Positions 1 through 11,556 of a stretch of DNA of 64,000 nucleotides are shown here, in pieces. The notes below the pieces were generated by a model, which was given only the letters and a program-made list of their open reading frames with translations, did not search any database and had not been told where the DNA came from. Each line of letters opens with the position of its first letter. The first letter of the stretch is position 1. The position numbers and the translations under genes are program-made. Source of the stretch: Ceratothoa steindachneri. Lineage: Eukaryota; Arthropoda; Malacostraca; Isopoda; Cymothoidae. The stretch is taken from NCBI GenBank assembly GCA_963969495.1, contig OZ018337.1, forward strand, positions 84,790,777 to 84,854,776, written 5' to 3'.

Positions 1-1384
1 AGTCATCTGATATCCTTATGTTAAACACATATTTCATATATTTGCGTTAAAATTTTGGGAGTAAAAATTATTGTTATCTGAATTACTGAAAAAAACAATC
101 ATGTCTGAATTGAGTAAGAGAGGGTTACTTGTGCATAAAATTCCTTACACGAGAATGAGAGCGATTTTTTCTCTCTAATTTTAGGTTGAAGTAGATATCA
201 TTCATAAATATGGAACAAGTAAAAATCTATTTACCTCCTTTACATTGCACTACATCAAATATCATAAGATTTCACCTTTTCTCAGATGTTAACTTACTTT
301 TAGAGAGCCACGCCCTTAAAGAACAATATTTCTCTTTCTTATGTTTCAGGTTATTTCACATTCAATTCAAACACAGGTATTGGTGAGGCGTGATAGAGAA
401 GAAGGGTTAGTCATATAGAGGTAAAAGGACACTTTTCGCTCACCGCCATCTAAATTTGAGGCAAATGGGAGTATTGTCTTTCCCTTGAACAAGCCCATTA
501 TTAAAAAGATGATTCTTCCAGGTTTGCCAACAGTGGAGATTCCATAGTCATCAATTCGAGGCTCTAAAAGATGATGGTTGCACAGGATTCTAGATGGAAA
601 GAAAGCTTTGTTCACAGTTAACAATATATCGAACAAAAAAACACTTAAACGAAAGGTTGAAGTAGGCTGAATTCCTTAGTAAATTTACTAAAAAGACGAT
701 CATATTATGTTCTGAATAGAAATTCTATCGGTAACCAAATATCAGTAAAAAAAAAGCTTTTTGGTTCAAAGAATATATTAATAACTGTTCCTAAAATATA
801 ATGTTACCAGGCAATGGCTTCACCACTCCCCCATACGAATGGAGCATGCGCTTCACTACGAAGATTAAAATTTAAATCTAAAAAAACAGCCCTAGTTAGA
901 TTATTTATTAGAAATTTTCAGAACTTCGCTAATTATAATAATTTCAAAAAGGAACTCTAAACTAAATTTCCCCATTTTCGAAATATCATGTTGCTAAAAT
1001 AGTCATAGAAGATATATAAAAATCGATTTTCTGATCTTCACCATTTGTAATTCTTTAGGTTTTAAAAAATTCACAAACATTCGATACTTATATTTATTTC
1101 TGAACTTCACGACTTTTAGGGAAATCAAAATGCAAGCGTCGCATCTAAGAGGGTACATTAACTCAACAATTCAAAATTTCCTTCTCTATAATAAAACGTC
1201 CCTTAGAGAATTTAATTGAAGGAGAAAACTGAAGTTGATAGAGATCTCCGAGATCTCCATCAGAGATCTCTTTGATCGCATTTAATGCCATAGAGTCATC
1301 AAGAGTTGACCGACCTCACATCGACTCTCTTTCTTTATCAAGCTTTCTTTATAGTAAAATACTTATTGTCTGTGATAATTCATT
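1..1384. other. AT-rich intergenic DNA, nothing recognised
   Basis: No ORF here resembles a known protein. The 89-codon minus-strand ORF at 367-636 has no recognisable motif and looks like chance. Short direct repeats of agatctc near 1243-1270 are the only local structure seen. Confidence 0.6.
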
Positions 1385-1385
1385 T

Positions 1386-1466
<81 letters not shown>
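1385..1466. repeat. (TA)n microsatellite
   Basis: About 80 bp of nearly pure TA dinucleotides with one small interruption near 1398-1400. It lies just left of a strong hairpin and is matched by a second TA tract on the other side of that hairpin. Confidence 0.97.
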
Positions 1467-1469
<3 letters not shown>

Positions 1470-1502
1470 GATGAAAATTAATGCAATATCGCAAGAAAGG
1501 AT

Positions 1503-1590
1503 GAGGAATTAAACCACATTCTCCGAAGACAATTTAATTCAGAACAGTTTCTGAATTAAATTGTCTTCGGAGAATATGGTTTAATTTCTC
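1503..1590. repeat. Near-perfect hairpin, 42-bp arms, 4-nt loop
   Basis: The left arm (1503-1544) and right arm (1549-1590) are reverse complements at 40 of 42 positions; the mismatches are 1506/1587 and 1517/1576. They are separated only by four bases (1545-1548). (TA)n tracts flank the hairpin: one ends about 37 bp to the left, the other starts immediately to the right. It carries no ORF. It could be a tiny foldback or MITE core, or the product of a hairpin-templated repair event. Confidence 0.95.
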
Positions 1591-1671
<81 letters not shown>

Positions 1672-1690
1672 AAAGAGAGAGAGAGAGAGT
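1591..1690. repeat. Compound (AT)n(GA)n microsatellite
   Basis: AT repeats run from 1591 to about 1639 and change abruptly into GA/GAAA repeats to about 1690. The tract separates the hairpin on its left from the foldback element on its right. Confidence 0.96.
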
Positions 1691-1695
1691 GAGAT

Positions 1696-2381
1696 AGTGT
1701 TCCAGAAAAAGGTTAACGGTAATTTGATTTAGTATAACTCAAAACCTCTTAGAGATTTTTAAGTCCGGTTTAACAAACAAAATTACTAAATATTTATCTG
1801 TCAATTCCGGAAATTTCATTAAATTCCCTTTTACGATATTGTTACACTAATGGGTTTAGGGAAGGCTATCAAAATTATGTTTGCGCAAGGAACTAAAATA
1901 ATGAAACTTCGAAGTTTAAAATCAACAAGTGTATTTAAATCCATTTTTAACAAAAACACCTCTTCATATGGGTAATACAAATAAACTTTTACACAAAAAC
2001 GCTTTGATTTGTTTAGTAAGCAATAATGACGAGACCATACCACAGCGTGGCTGAAAAACCAATGTAAAATGGCGTAGGCTTTGTTTGAAGACTCGCACAG
2101 TGACTTAGGCTACCTAGGCTCCCTACGGCCTCTTGGAAGTGCACGGTGGCCTAGCCCTCCTAGGCTTCGTTTCATTATTTTACTTCAGTGCGCAAACATA
2201 ATTTTGATAGCCTCCACTAAACCCATTAGTGTAACAATATCGTAAAGGGGAATTTAATGAAATTTTCAGAATCGATAGTATAAATAGTAGTTAAAAAAAC
2301 CGCCTTTTGCAAGACACACAAATCTCCAATAGTTTTTAAATTTTCTAATTCAAAGTACGGTTAACTGTTTTCTACGACACC
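1696..2381. mobile_element. Foldback / MITE-like element with long inverted repeats
   Basis: The ends form long inverted repeats. The inner arms, 1811-1886 and 2190-2265, are reverse complements at 73 of 76 positions. Homology continues outward, much weaker and with indels, to about 1696 on the left and 2381 on the right; for example agtgttccagaaaa on the left pairs with the complement of ttttctacgacacc on the right. The unique centre of about 300 bp contains several taggct words and no coding potential. The left end abuts (TA)n(GA)n and the right end abuts a short TA-rich stretch, as expected for an element that targets TA. No transposase is encoded, so it would be non-autonomous. The class is uncertain; a Tc1/mariner- or P-like MITE is possible. 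Confidence 0.8.
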
Positions 2382-3199
2382 TTCTATATATTTATATAAA
2401 TTCCAAAAGATGTGAATTCTCTTAAAGGGAAGTAAAGTTAGAGTAGGAAATAACGAGCTGAGAAAATTAAAACAAAATTGGTTTAAAAATGTAAAAAAAT
2501 CGTACGACATTGTTAAGAGAAATGCTACATCAAATTGTGAAGTTAGAGTGATAAATATTCGTAGGAAATGAACAAATATTTCTATTAATTAAATTTTAAT
2601 GAATCATGTTTTACTTCTAACACTTTTCTCTATTAAACTTAATTTCTGCGTTTTTAATTCCCTTGGAAATTAATGTTTTCATAAATGTAAAAGCTACGTT
2701 TTTACTAAATTCCTAAGTTGATTCTCTTAACGAATCAATTTGATGCTTTGCCAAAAAGTGGTTTTGTTCCTGCTAATCAATCGGTCCCGAAACCGGGAAA
2801 AGAAAGCATTTTAATTCCTAATTATTTCACAGCTAAAATAAAGTGATTGGAAAAAACATTTGTTCATAGAGTAGGTCTTTAGCACGCGAATGATTATTGA
2901 TTGTTTTTATTTAAAAGAGAGAAGACTTACTTAGTAGGGTGGGGGCAATTTGATACTTTTATCCTATCTCTTTGATGGGTAGTGGGGAAAGGTGCCAATT
3001 GGGTAGTAATAACTACTACAGGGCATTCTAAATAAGTTCCTCCTCTGATTCCAGCATTTTTAATTGAATGCTTGATATTTTATTCTTTCCTTTTGTTGTA
3101 CCCTTCCTCTTTCCCTCGTGGACCAGCTCCTTCCTCCTGCAGAGCATATCCTCCCTTCCCTCACCCACAGGCATAATGAAAATAGTATAAAGATCATCA
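2382..3199. other. AT-rich intergenic DNA, nothing recognised
   Basis: No coding, RNA or repeat signature was found in this stretch. Confidence 0.55.
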
Positions 3200-3545
3200 T
3201 GAAAATGTCGGGTGAGCCTCCGGGAACCTCGAGCTAAACCTCGTTTGCTGGGTGGAGAAGGTGTGGGGGAAGGATTTTACGCTTTGACACCAACCAGCTA
3301 TCAGGCATGGAGTTTCGTCATCCCTGTGAAGGGAATCCTTTCCGAAGGCGAGAGAGGAAAGATAGCGGGGATGTTTTGATTATGGCTGTAAGATCCACAT
3401 ACCCATGCGGGGGTGAGCACAAGGCACTCAAATGTCGGTGGACAGATATCGCCATCCGGTGACCTTTGTGCCCACCCTTGCTTGGGACTGAACCCGACAC
3501 ATAACGTTAGAAGCCTAATGTCTTATGTTTAAGGCCAAGGAAATC
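3200..3545 (-). mobile_element. tRNA-derived SINE candidate (tRNA-Arg-like head)
   Basis: Read on the minus strand from about 3540, the sequence resembles the body of a tRNA. There is an A-box-like tggcct...aagac, an anticodon arm ggcttctaacg with TCT in the loop position, then a B-box-like cgggttcagtccc at about 3485-3497. This most resembles tRNA-Arg(TCT). A GC-richer body follows down to about 3200, ending in an unclear tail. Cloverleaf pairing is poor, so this is a tRNA-derived SINE rather than a working tRNA. The 60-codon ORF at 3318-3500 is a by-product of the lower AT content. Confidence 0.5.
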
Positions 3546-5239
3546 TTGAGACTGTTTACTTTTCGGTACAAAAAAGCGGAATAGCCCCATTAAACACTTT
3601 AAAGTGCAGCTCCTCTTCAGTAAACAATATTCTGTATTTCAGCGTTCTTTTATCCCACGTCTAATTTTAACACGCCCAACATCGAAGCTTTACTTCTTTT
3701 ACTTCGAAAAAGTTTTTCAGATTTTCTATATCATAACTTAGCCTTAATTCGCCTTTCAGGTTTTCATGCATTCTCACATACTTTCCCTTCTAGCTTGATT
3801 GAATAACCCTTCACCTCCTATACCACCTTCTTCTTCTATTCGCCACACCTTCTCATCCATGCACCAACCAATATAAGCCAATCCCTGAAGGAAACTGTCT
3901 TCCACTCATGAGTTTCTTTCATCCATTTACCATCCAACCCTTTCTCTAATTTTATTCAATTCAGGTTAAGCAAATAGTTCAGTTATTCTATTTTAGTTCC
4001 CCTCCTTTCTTCGTCTCTTTAAGCCATTTGTTTTCACAAATATCTATCTGACATCGAAGACACATCAGCGATTGTCCATGAACGAGCTGATCGCGTTCGC
4101 CGTAAACTATACTGTAAATGCATTTATGTCTGACTGGTTATGAATATTCAACCAAACTGCCATTGGCCATTGCCTATATCTACTTTTGAATGTGTGAAAG
4201 CGATCCAGAATGAAACAAAAAGGGGAGAGAAAGATGAAAAACACTAATAATTCTTGAATAAATCCAGGGAAATATGAAAAAGTTCCACTTTTTCGAGAGA
4301 TCAACGTCTGTTAGTCTTGGTTGGTCAATTTATTAATCATCTCAGTATCTTTTTTTCTTTCAATCTTGCAGCATATTCACCCCTTCGATTTTTTTATCTA
4401 TTTCTTTTAGGAAATTAAATCAGAAAGGGAGATATCATCGGAAACCATTTCTAAAGTACAGACAGGAATTTTACTTTACATCACAAGATTAAGTTAAGTA
4501 ATTAATTAAAAGTTAGTTATTCTCGCCGCCCATTTTCAATGGGGGACGACAGTCTCACACCGGCTAATGAAATTGATACCTAAACAAGAATGCCAATTAC
4601 CCGCTTGTCACCGTTGGAAGGAATGTGCAGAGAGAGTGATGGGAATGAGTTTTGTCCCTTCCAAAGGAGGAGGAACTATTTAATCTCAAGGGAAGTGAGA
4701 CCAGCTCCGCCTTTGATGAGTGTGGATAAAGATAAGCAACGCGCTTCGATGCCACAAACGTAATTTTTTTTTTTTCGAAGAAAAGATGGAGATGGGCGTC
4801 GGTGTGTGTGAGAACTTTGGTCAGATTACACGTTTGGGGTGTGATGAGTTACTTGTTGATAGTGGTTTGGATGTACATATGCTCATATCAACCCACCAGG
4901 ATAGAGAGAGGTCGTGGTAATTTGCATTTCGACTTTGCGCAACTTTACCTTTGAGACAGAATTGGCGCGGCCCTCAAATCCACCGAATGCCTGAAAATAG
5001 TTTCCAAGGGATCCTGCAATGAAATGTCCCCTAACCTGCAGATTATCTGCCACTTTAGCGAGAAATCATGGATTTGATTCAAACGTTATTGATTTTATAA
5101 TCTTAAATATTTAAGTGGTATGAAAATTTTGGGGCAAATTATGGGAATGACTGGTGCAGGAATTACAAATCAGAGAGTTATCTCCTATGGAACATTAAGA
5201 GAATGAAATCTTAAAATTTCATATAATATTTTGGTTACA
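3546..5239. other. Intergenic DNA, nothing recognised
   Basis: Ordinary AT-rich sequence with a short T run near 4766-4777. The ORFs of 60-66 codons here show no recognisable motif. Confidence 0.5.
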
Positions 5240-6424
5240 ATGATTAAGTATGAAGGCCTATTTCCCATGATTAATTAAGAAGGCCTATTTCCCAAGCTTA
5301 AGTAAGAAAACCTATTTCCCAAGATTAAGTAAGAAGGCCTATTTCCCATGATTAAGTAAAAAGGCCTATTTCCCTTGATTATTAGTAAGACCTATTTTCA
5401 AAGATTAAGTAAGAAGGCCAATTTCCCATTATTAAGTAAGAAGGCCTATTTCCCATGATTAAGTAAGAAGGCCTATTTCCCATTATTAAGTAAGAAGGCC
5501 TATTTTTAATGATTAAGTAAGAAGGCCTATTTTCCATGATTAAGTAAGAAGGCCTATTTCCCAAGATTAAGTAAGAAGGCCTATTTCCCAAGATTAAGTA
5601 AGAAAACCTATTTCCCAAGATAAATTAAGAAGGCCTATTTTCCATGATTAGGTAAGAAGGCCTATTTCCCATGATTAATTAGAAAGACCTATTTTCAAAG
5701 ATTAAGTAAGAAGGCCTCTTTCCCATATTATGTAAGAAGGCCTATTTCCCACGATTAAGTAAGAGGGCCTATTTCCCATGATTAAGTAAGAAGGCCTATT
5801 TCCCAAGAGTAATAAGAAGGCCTATTTCCCATGATTAAGTAAGAAGGCCTATTTGCCATGATTAATTAGGAAGACCTATTTTCTAAGATTAAGTAATAAG
5901 GCCTTTTCTCATTATTAAGTAAGAAGGACTATTTCCCAAAATTAAGTAAGAAGGCCTATTTCCCATGACTAAGTAAGATGCCTATTTCCCAAGCTTAAGT
6001 AAGAAAACCTATTTCCCAAGATTAAGTAAGAAGGCCTATTTCCCATGATTAAATCGGGAAGGCCTATTTCCCAAGATTAATTAAGAAGGCCTATTTCCCA
6101 TGATTAAGTAAGAAGGCCTATTTCCCATGATTAATTAGGAAGACCTATTTTCTAAGATTAAGTAATAAGGCCTATTTCTCATTATTGAGTAAGAAGGCCT
6201 ATTTCCAAAAATTAAGTAAGAAGGCCTATTTCCCATGATTAAGGAAGAGGCCTATTTCCCAAGCTTAAGTAAGAAAACCTATTACCCAAGATTAGGTGAG
6301 AAGGCCTATTTTCCAAGATTAAGTAAGAACACCTATTTCCCATGATTAATTAAGAAGGCCTATTTCCCATTATTAATTAAAGGCCTATTTCCTAAGATTA
6401 AGGAAGAATGCCTATTTTCCTTAA
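5240..6424. repeat. 27-bp minisatellite, about 43 units
   Basis: Tandem copies of a 27-bp unit with the core aagtaagaaggcctatttcc followed by a variable catgatt, caagatt or cattatt. The unit is three codons times nine, so one minus-strand frame (5618-5382) reads as a nine-residue repeat of the form GNRPSYLIM. Single-base indels break this frame elsewhere in the array, which argues against coding. Variant units recur at multiples of the unit length: the attagg/gacctattttct variant at about 5862 recurs at 6131 (269 bp), and the aagaaaacc variant appears near 5301, 5600, 6000 and 6269. The array therefore grew by amplifying multi-unit blocks. Confidence 0.97.
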
Positions 6425-7826
6425 CGAAAAGAAATAAATATTCCTCAAATGTTTGATTGCAAATAAGTTGGTCTATTTCTGGGTTTTAGCCTCATTTAAA
6501 TTCGCATTAAACGTAAGAACAAAATAACAGAAATTGCGTTCACAAACACAATTAATGATAAATGGCTTTACAAATTTCCAAATGGGAGACTGAAAGACCA
6601 TTAAGTGTCTTAAACTAACTCGACTGATACACAATAGGCCCCAAAGGAAAATCTGGGGTGAGTTACTCGAGTCGGAAATGAACCATTTTAAAACTTTTAG
6701 TTGTAACTCGGGAATTAATTTAATGGTTTTGATCATCCCCTAACCTCATTTATCTGAATCATTGTTTATCCCAGTTCCTTCAAATTTGTACCGCCCAAGA
6801 ATTTCGTTTCCGCCCCCTTAGTGAGGGAAATCGCCCCTGATGAGAAAGCCTGGTCTTCATCATCTGTCAAATCACTCCCCTATCTTTTCTTATTCAATCT
6901 CCTTTTCGTAATATCCTCAGTCAAATATTTCTGTTATTCTACTCCCAACGTCGTTTCTTTAAACGTTTTAAAGGATTCAAATCTTTTTTTTTGGGGGGGG
7001 GGCATCGTGGGTGTGAAAACATTGTTTAAAAATATTCCCGGTGAAATATTTCAATTTCCTTTTAGGCTTTGAAAAGGTAAATAGCAAGGAAAAGTATGTT
7101 CACCTTTTCTCCCAAATAGGTGCTGTACAAGATAAAAAATTATTAAAAAGGTTTCAGTTTGATATCAATGATTGCATGTGGTCTCGTTTTCATGCACATA
7201 ATTTTGTTTAGATTCTTAGTTGTTTGATCATTGGCAGATTTCTTATTCTTTAATCACAGACGCCTAAGTATTGGTCTTTACCATTTCCAAAGCTTTGCGA
7301 ATTGATAGGAATTAAATTGGTTCTTCACTATTGATTTCTTTGTTTCTTAACACCTCGGCGAAGGCTTGTCATTATATTTTTGTCCCAATTTAGTTATGTT
7401 TCAGGAAACAACCGAAATTTAAGCGATTTTCAGATGATAGATTTGCTTTGTTGACAATCGTTCGAACTATGTATTCTAACCTCTAGGAACGAAGTCTATA
7501 GTTAAAAATAATAGATTAAACCTGCCTCTTTGCTAGGCATTTCTAACAATATTTGATATTCTACTTCTATCATATTATTTTCGTTAGCTTTTTCATTCAA
7601 AATGGTTTTCTTAGTTAACCTTTAGCTTAGACTAACTATGTACAAGCTTTTTGATATTAAATTTGATTCCATCTGTTCTTTTATATCTACTTTTTTTCTG
7701 ATTCTATAATTCATTATCTTAAAATATTCTTTTGATTTAGTTTGGTAGTATTTCTTTTAATGTTTTCTATCCTCTTTTTTTTTCCTTACTTGGTCACTCT
7801 TTTTATTTTCTAATTCACCCGAATCA
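6425..7826. other. AT-rich intergenic DNA with a short poly-T/poly-G run
   Basis: A run of T followed by nine G sits near 6985-7002. ORFs at 6473-6736 (minus) and 6821-7072 (plus) have no recognisable features. Confidence 0.5.
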
Positions 7827-8109
7827 AAATTCCCTTCTTGGTGTTGTCATCATGGGAATAAATTCATTTCCCTGCATCGGCTCTGAACCTCACAATTTGA
7901 AAGAAGCAATTAATGAGCATTTTAATGAAATTCAGATTAGAAGTTACGACATTCTTTGAAATTAGTGATGTTTATATAGCTCTTTATTCCTAAGCCACAT
8001 GCGAGAATATGTTTAAAGATTTAAATAAGAAATTATTCCATGAGCGTGTCACTCACCCTAATTTCGAAGAACGGTCGTAGACCCGTTTAGCTTTTTCCAA
8101 TATTACATA
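7827..8109 (+). repeat. Dispersed repeat A, copy 1
   Basis: About 280 bp that recur in the same orientation at 9950-10231. Shared words include cccttcttgg, tctgaacct, cattttaatgaaat, cagattagaagttac, tagtgatgtttatatagct and agctttttccaatatt. The copies differ by scattered substitutions and small indels. No ORF or tRNA-like head is visible. It could be a non-autonomous element or a fragment of a larger one. Confidence 0.85.
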
Positions 8110-9949
8110 AACATTAAATGACCATTAGGACAGATAAAGCCTGAGTATGGCGAAAATGAGATTAAAATATTTTAATTAAATAGTAAAGTTTACCGACTAT
8201 AATGTAGAGAAATAGGTTTCTAAATTGATCGAGATTTACAATTTCTCCCCATAAAAGCCGCGAAAAGTATTGAATTGGCTGAATTGCTTCATGTTTTATA
8301 AAGAAAGCATTTACGACATTTTGAGGATATGGAACAAGATAATTACGGACTGAATTTAGAGAATGTTTGACGCTCTGTTTTCTAGTGGTCTGTCTGTTAG
8401 ACGATTGAACCGCTTGTCATGATTACCTTTATATTTTTAAACTCTAAATTACTCGAGGATTTTCTACTTTTTCCTGGTACATGGCTTCGTGGTGCAACGA
8501 GACTAGTTTCTGCTTAGTCTCTCTCAACATGATTTCTACAGCCACTTTACTAGTATGTCATTTTTAAGAATCTGTTTCTTCTGCTTTTCTTAAAATCACT
8601 TTTTAAGTACCCCTCATTTGGGGGATACCACCCTGTATTTTGACTTTATTTTATCACTGGGTTCGAAATAAATCTTTATAAGCTGCCATTTTTCTATCTA
8701 CATATATTGTTCCTGTCTACTCTTTCTCTCTTCTATAGCTGTCTCTATATTTCTCACGGTTCTATTTTGTGCCCTTCAGAAGAGTTTATAAGCTCAATAA
8801 TGGTCGCACAAGCCCATGATTTACGGATCAATACTATTGCATTCTGGGATCATTGAATCCTTTTCCCTCAATCCTCCTTTTGTGTGAAAATCCCCTCGTT
8901 TGATAACTCCTTTGTCATTTTTACTCTATTTTATGTTTAAAGTTTCTCTTAGTTCTAATTTGCTTTGATTTAAATCTATCATGAACTCAACCCTGCCATT
9001 TTATTTTTCCTTCAAGAAAGAAGAAAAATATTTTTCTTCTCTCAAATCCAAGAGATCTTTCCTGGGATTCTTGCTGTAAAGGTTTTGCTGATAATTTCCA
9101 CTTTGCTTTTGATATAAATTTACTGCACCTTCTTTTTCCACTCTTTTTGAACTCTTATTACGCCGAGGGGCGACTCCTTCTCTTCCCTCAAGAGGGGCCC
9201 GAAAGAGAAAGGCGAAACTGTTCCGTTCTTTAGGGCTCCATAGCGCCGATCCGCAAACAAAGCCCTGAAAGGGGGAACTAAGGAAAGGGATAAAAAAGGT
9301 TCTTGGAATAAAGGCGAGAAGGAAGGGTGAAAATGGATAATTCGTTAAGGAGTTTAGGCGCTAATTACTCGAGTACTTTGCACATTATAGTTTTCATTTT
9401 TTATTATATTCTTTTCGTTGTAATTAATAGGTGACGGAGGGTGGGTGGGACTTCTGAATGTAACTAGAACGTCCAATCAAGCCAGAGAAATGGGTTTTTG
9501 GCCCTTTCACCTTTTTCATCAAAATGAGGTCGATGAAGTTCTTTCCATTTTAATAATGAAGAGGAGGGCGATGGATGAAGAGAATGTCGAGCCAAATTTA
9601 TGTTCTGATGATTAAGTGAAACTCCCGTTACTGCAACGGCTGAGGTTAATGTTAAATTAGCAAATTGATTCACTAATTAACTAGTAACCTATTAGAGTCG
9701 ACTCTTGGGTACAGTCCTTCGCTGGGTTTAGTTGAGGAGAGACCAGCAGTAGTAAGGTGGCTAATCATTGCTATTGTAAGCGTGGAAATGAGGAAACTTA
9801 AGTTGATTAGAATGGAAACCAAAAAATAGACCTTATCAAAAGAGACAAGAACCAAATTACCTTCTCGTCTGTTTCATTGGCCCCAGAAACCACTTAGGTA
9901 ATTATTCCAAAGAAACAAACATTTATTTCCAATTAAAGAGAGATAAATT
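8110..9949. other. Intergenic DNA, nothing recognised
   Basis: Separates the two copies of repeat A. The minus-strand ORFs at 9464-9673 and 9673-9855 show no family motif. Confidence 0.5.
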
Positions 9950-10231
9950 GAAATCCCCTTCTTGGTTTTGAGCATCATGGGATTTAATTTCTTTTCCTTC
10001 ATCTCCTCTGAACCTGACAATTTTAATGAAGAAATTACTCAGCATTTTAATGAAATACAGATTAGAAGTTACGGCATTCATTAAGATTAGTGATGTTTAT
10101 ATAGCTTGTTATTCCTAAACCATAAGCGAGATTAAGGTTAAAGATTAAAATAAGAAATTATTTCTTGAGCTTTTCACAGACCCTAATTTAAATGTATGGT
10201 CATAAACCTGTCTAGCTTTTTCCAATATTTT
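9950..10231 (+). repeat. Dispersed repeat A, copy 2
   Basis: Second copy of the repeat at 7827-8109, same orientation and about 2.1 kb downstream. The co-linear similarity stops on the right just after agctttttccaatatt, which suggests that is a natural boundary. Confidence 0.85.
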
Positions 10232-10688
10232 ATAATATAATTATTTTCTTTCGAATTAGTATTAGTAATGGTGTTATTGTGCACATCGTAGAGAAATTCT
10301 TATAAATATTACATCAACAGAGCTAATATTAATGTTGGGGACAGCATATTTCATGTTATTTACATGAGGTTTACAAAACAGTCAATTTCTCATGATAACT
10401 ATTTTCCATGTCGTTGAGAAATTGAAAAAAGCCACAGCCAAAAATCACTACAGTCGAGAAAACTTGGTCCTGAAACAACTCCTTCGTTCATGACATTTAT
10501 CTGTCTTCATTTCAAAGAATTCTCGCGATTCTTAGAAATCCTGTTCGGGAAATCGGCAAAAATGCATTTCTCTTGAGTCGTAAAGCAACGATGTAATATA
10601 ATGGTTATCTAAAGAACCCCATCTGTTAAAATCAATAGACTATTTGTCTTGGTTTATATATAATATGATGAGTTCGTATTTTTCCCTG
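10232..10688. other. AT-rich intergenic DNA, nothing recognised
   Basis: No feature seen between repeat A copy 2 and the piggyBac end. Confidence 0.5.
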
Positions 10689-10712
10689 TTAACCCTTATC
10701 CACTGACGTGAA
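10689..10712. mobile_element. piggyBac-type terminus (TTAA + CCCTT...)
   Basis: A TTAA at 10689-10692 is followed directly by CCCTTATCCACTGACGTG, the usual pattern of a piggyBac target site and terminal repeat. It lies about 170 bp beyond the stop codon of the minus-strand piggyBac pseudogene, the expected place for the 3' end of that element. I did not find a matching inverted copy ending in AAGGGTTAA on the other side. Confidence 0.65.
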
Positions 10713-10754
10713 ACAAGGAGGGCCATCACGCATATGGAACATTTTGAACAGGCT

Positions 10755-10864
10755 TGTTTCCATATAAAACATACATTTATATTTAATTATTGTTTCCGTA
10801 AAAAACATACATTATATATTTAATTAATGTTTCCATAAAATATATATATTATATATTTAATTAT
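10755..10864. repeat. Three tandem copies of a 36-37-bp unit
   Basis: Units at 10755-10790, 10791-10827 and 10828-10864 all begin tgtttcc and end in atatttaattat or a close variant. They lie between the piggyBac terminus and the transposase stop, the position of a subterminal repeat. Confidence 0.9.
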
Positions 10865-10883
10865 TTCTGACTTTACAAGTGAC

Positions 10884-11556
10884 CTATTCCACCAGCGATT
10901 TTTTGTAGCATGTTGGACATTTCGTACTTTTTACCAATTTCATGTGTGCTGGGCAAATATTCTTGTTAAATTCGTAGCAAGAGGCCCTGCACACCTTTCT
11001 GCATACCTTACACCTTTCCGCCGTTGTAGAAGTTGTTTGTTCTGCATTATCTGCTTGTAACTGGATTGCGAGAAATCCTAAAAGCTCTTAGATTTTGAGT
11101 AATGTCTCTCACTTTTCGGTTTGTATTCATCTGAATCTATAAAAACATGTCATTTGTAATGAAAAGGCTGAATGCTTCTTTTTCACTGCCTGGGCAAACT
11201 AAAGTTCGAGGTTTATGTGTTCACACATTTCTGCTTCGTTTACCTGTTAGAAATGGAGCAGAGGAAAATAGCCCTAAGCCAGCCACCATTTGCGTTCCAT
11301 CTTGTGTTGTACATTCTTGAGCGTCTTCCTCACTAGATGTTTCTTCAAAGATCGGAAGCTGATGTATCTGTCTTTCTTAATCTTGACTTTCTCCTTTTTT
11401 AAGGGTCATTCTATCACAACTGGTATCTTCTTCTATCGGTTCGTATCCCATATTAGAGTAACCCGCTTGCAAATCATCTTCACTATGACCTTCATCACAC
11501 AAAAGTTGTTGAAGTGTATTTTCTTCAGAAGAAACTATACACCATACACGCTTCAT
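10884..11556 (-). pseudogene. piggyBac transposase, internally deleted pseudogene
   Basis: piggyBac transposases excise and insert DNA at TTAA. The minus-strand reading from the ATG at 11556 gives an acidic N-terminus (EEDTSC..., EETSSEEDAQECT) with an in-frame stop. A TQDGTQ stretch follows, matching the spacing of the conserved N-terminal part of the family, then a region resembling the CP(G)...AFSLF motif. After a frame change comes a C-terminal cysteine-rich tail, CKVCRKVC...C...ICPAH...CPTC, ending at a stop at 10884-10886, which fits the family's C-terminal zinc-binding domain. About 670 bp remain of the usual 1.7-1.8 kb, and the central catalytic Asp-containing core is missing. This is therefore a decayed deletion derivative. 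The 120-codon plus-strand ORF at 11290-11652 is only its antisense shadow. Confidence 0.75.

Noticed and set aside
1272..1512. ORFs reading poly-(Ile-Tyr)
   Set aside because: Translation of a (TA)n microsatellite; the same applies to 17732-17941 and 18773-18958.
1831..2043. 70-codon minus-strand ORF
   Set aside because: Lies across the foldback arm and has no family motif.
5382..5618. Nine-residue repeat protein (GNRPSYLIM type) on the minus strand
   Set aside because: It is a reading of the 27-bp minisatellite. Indels break the frame in the rest of the array, and there are no flanking coding signals.
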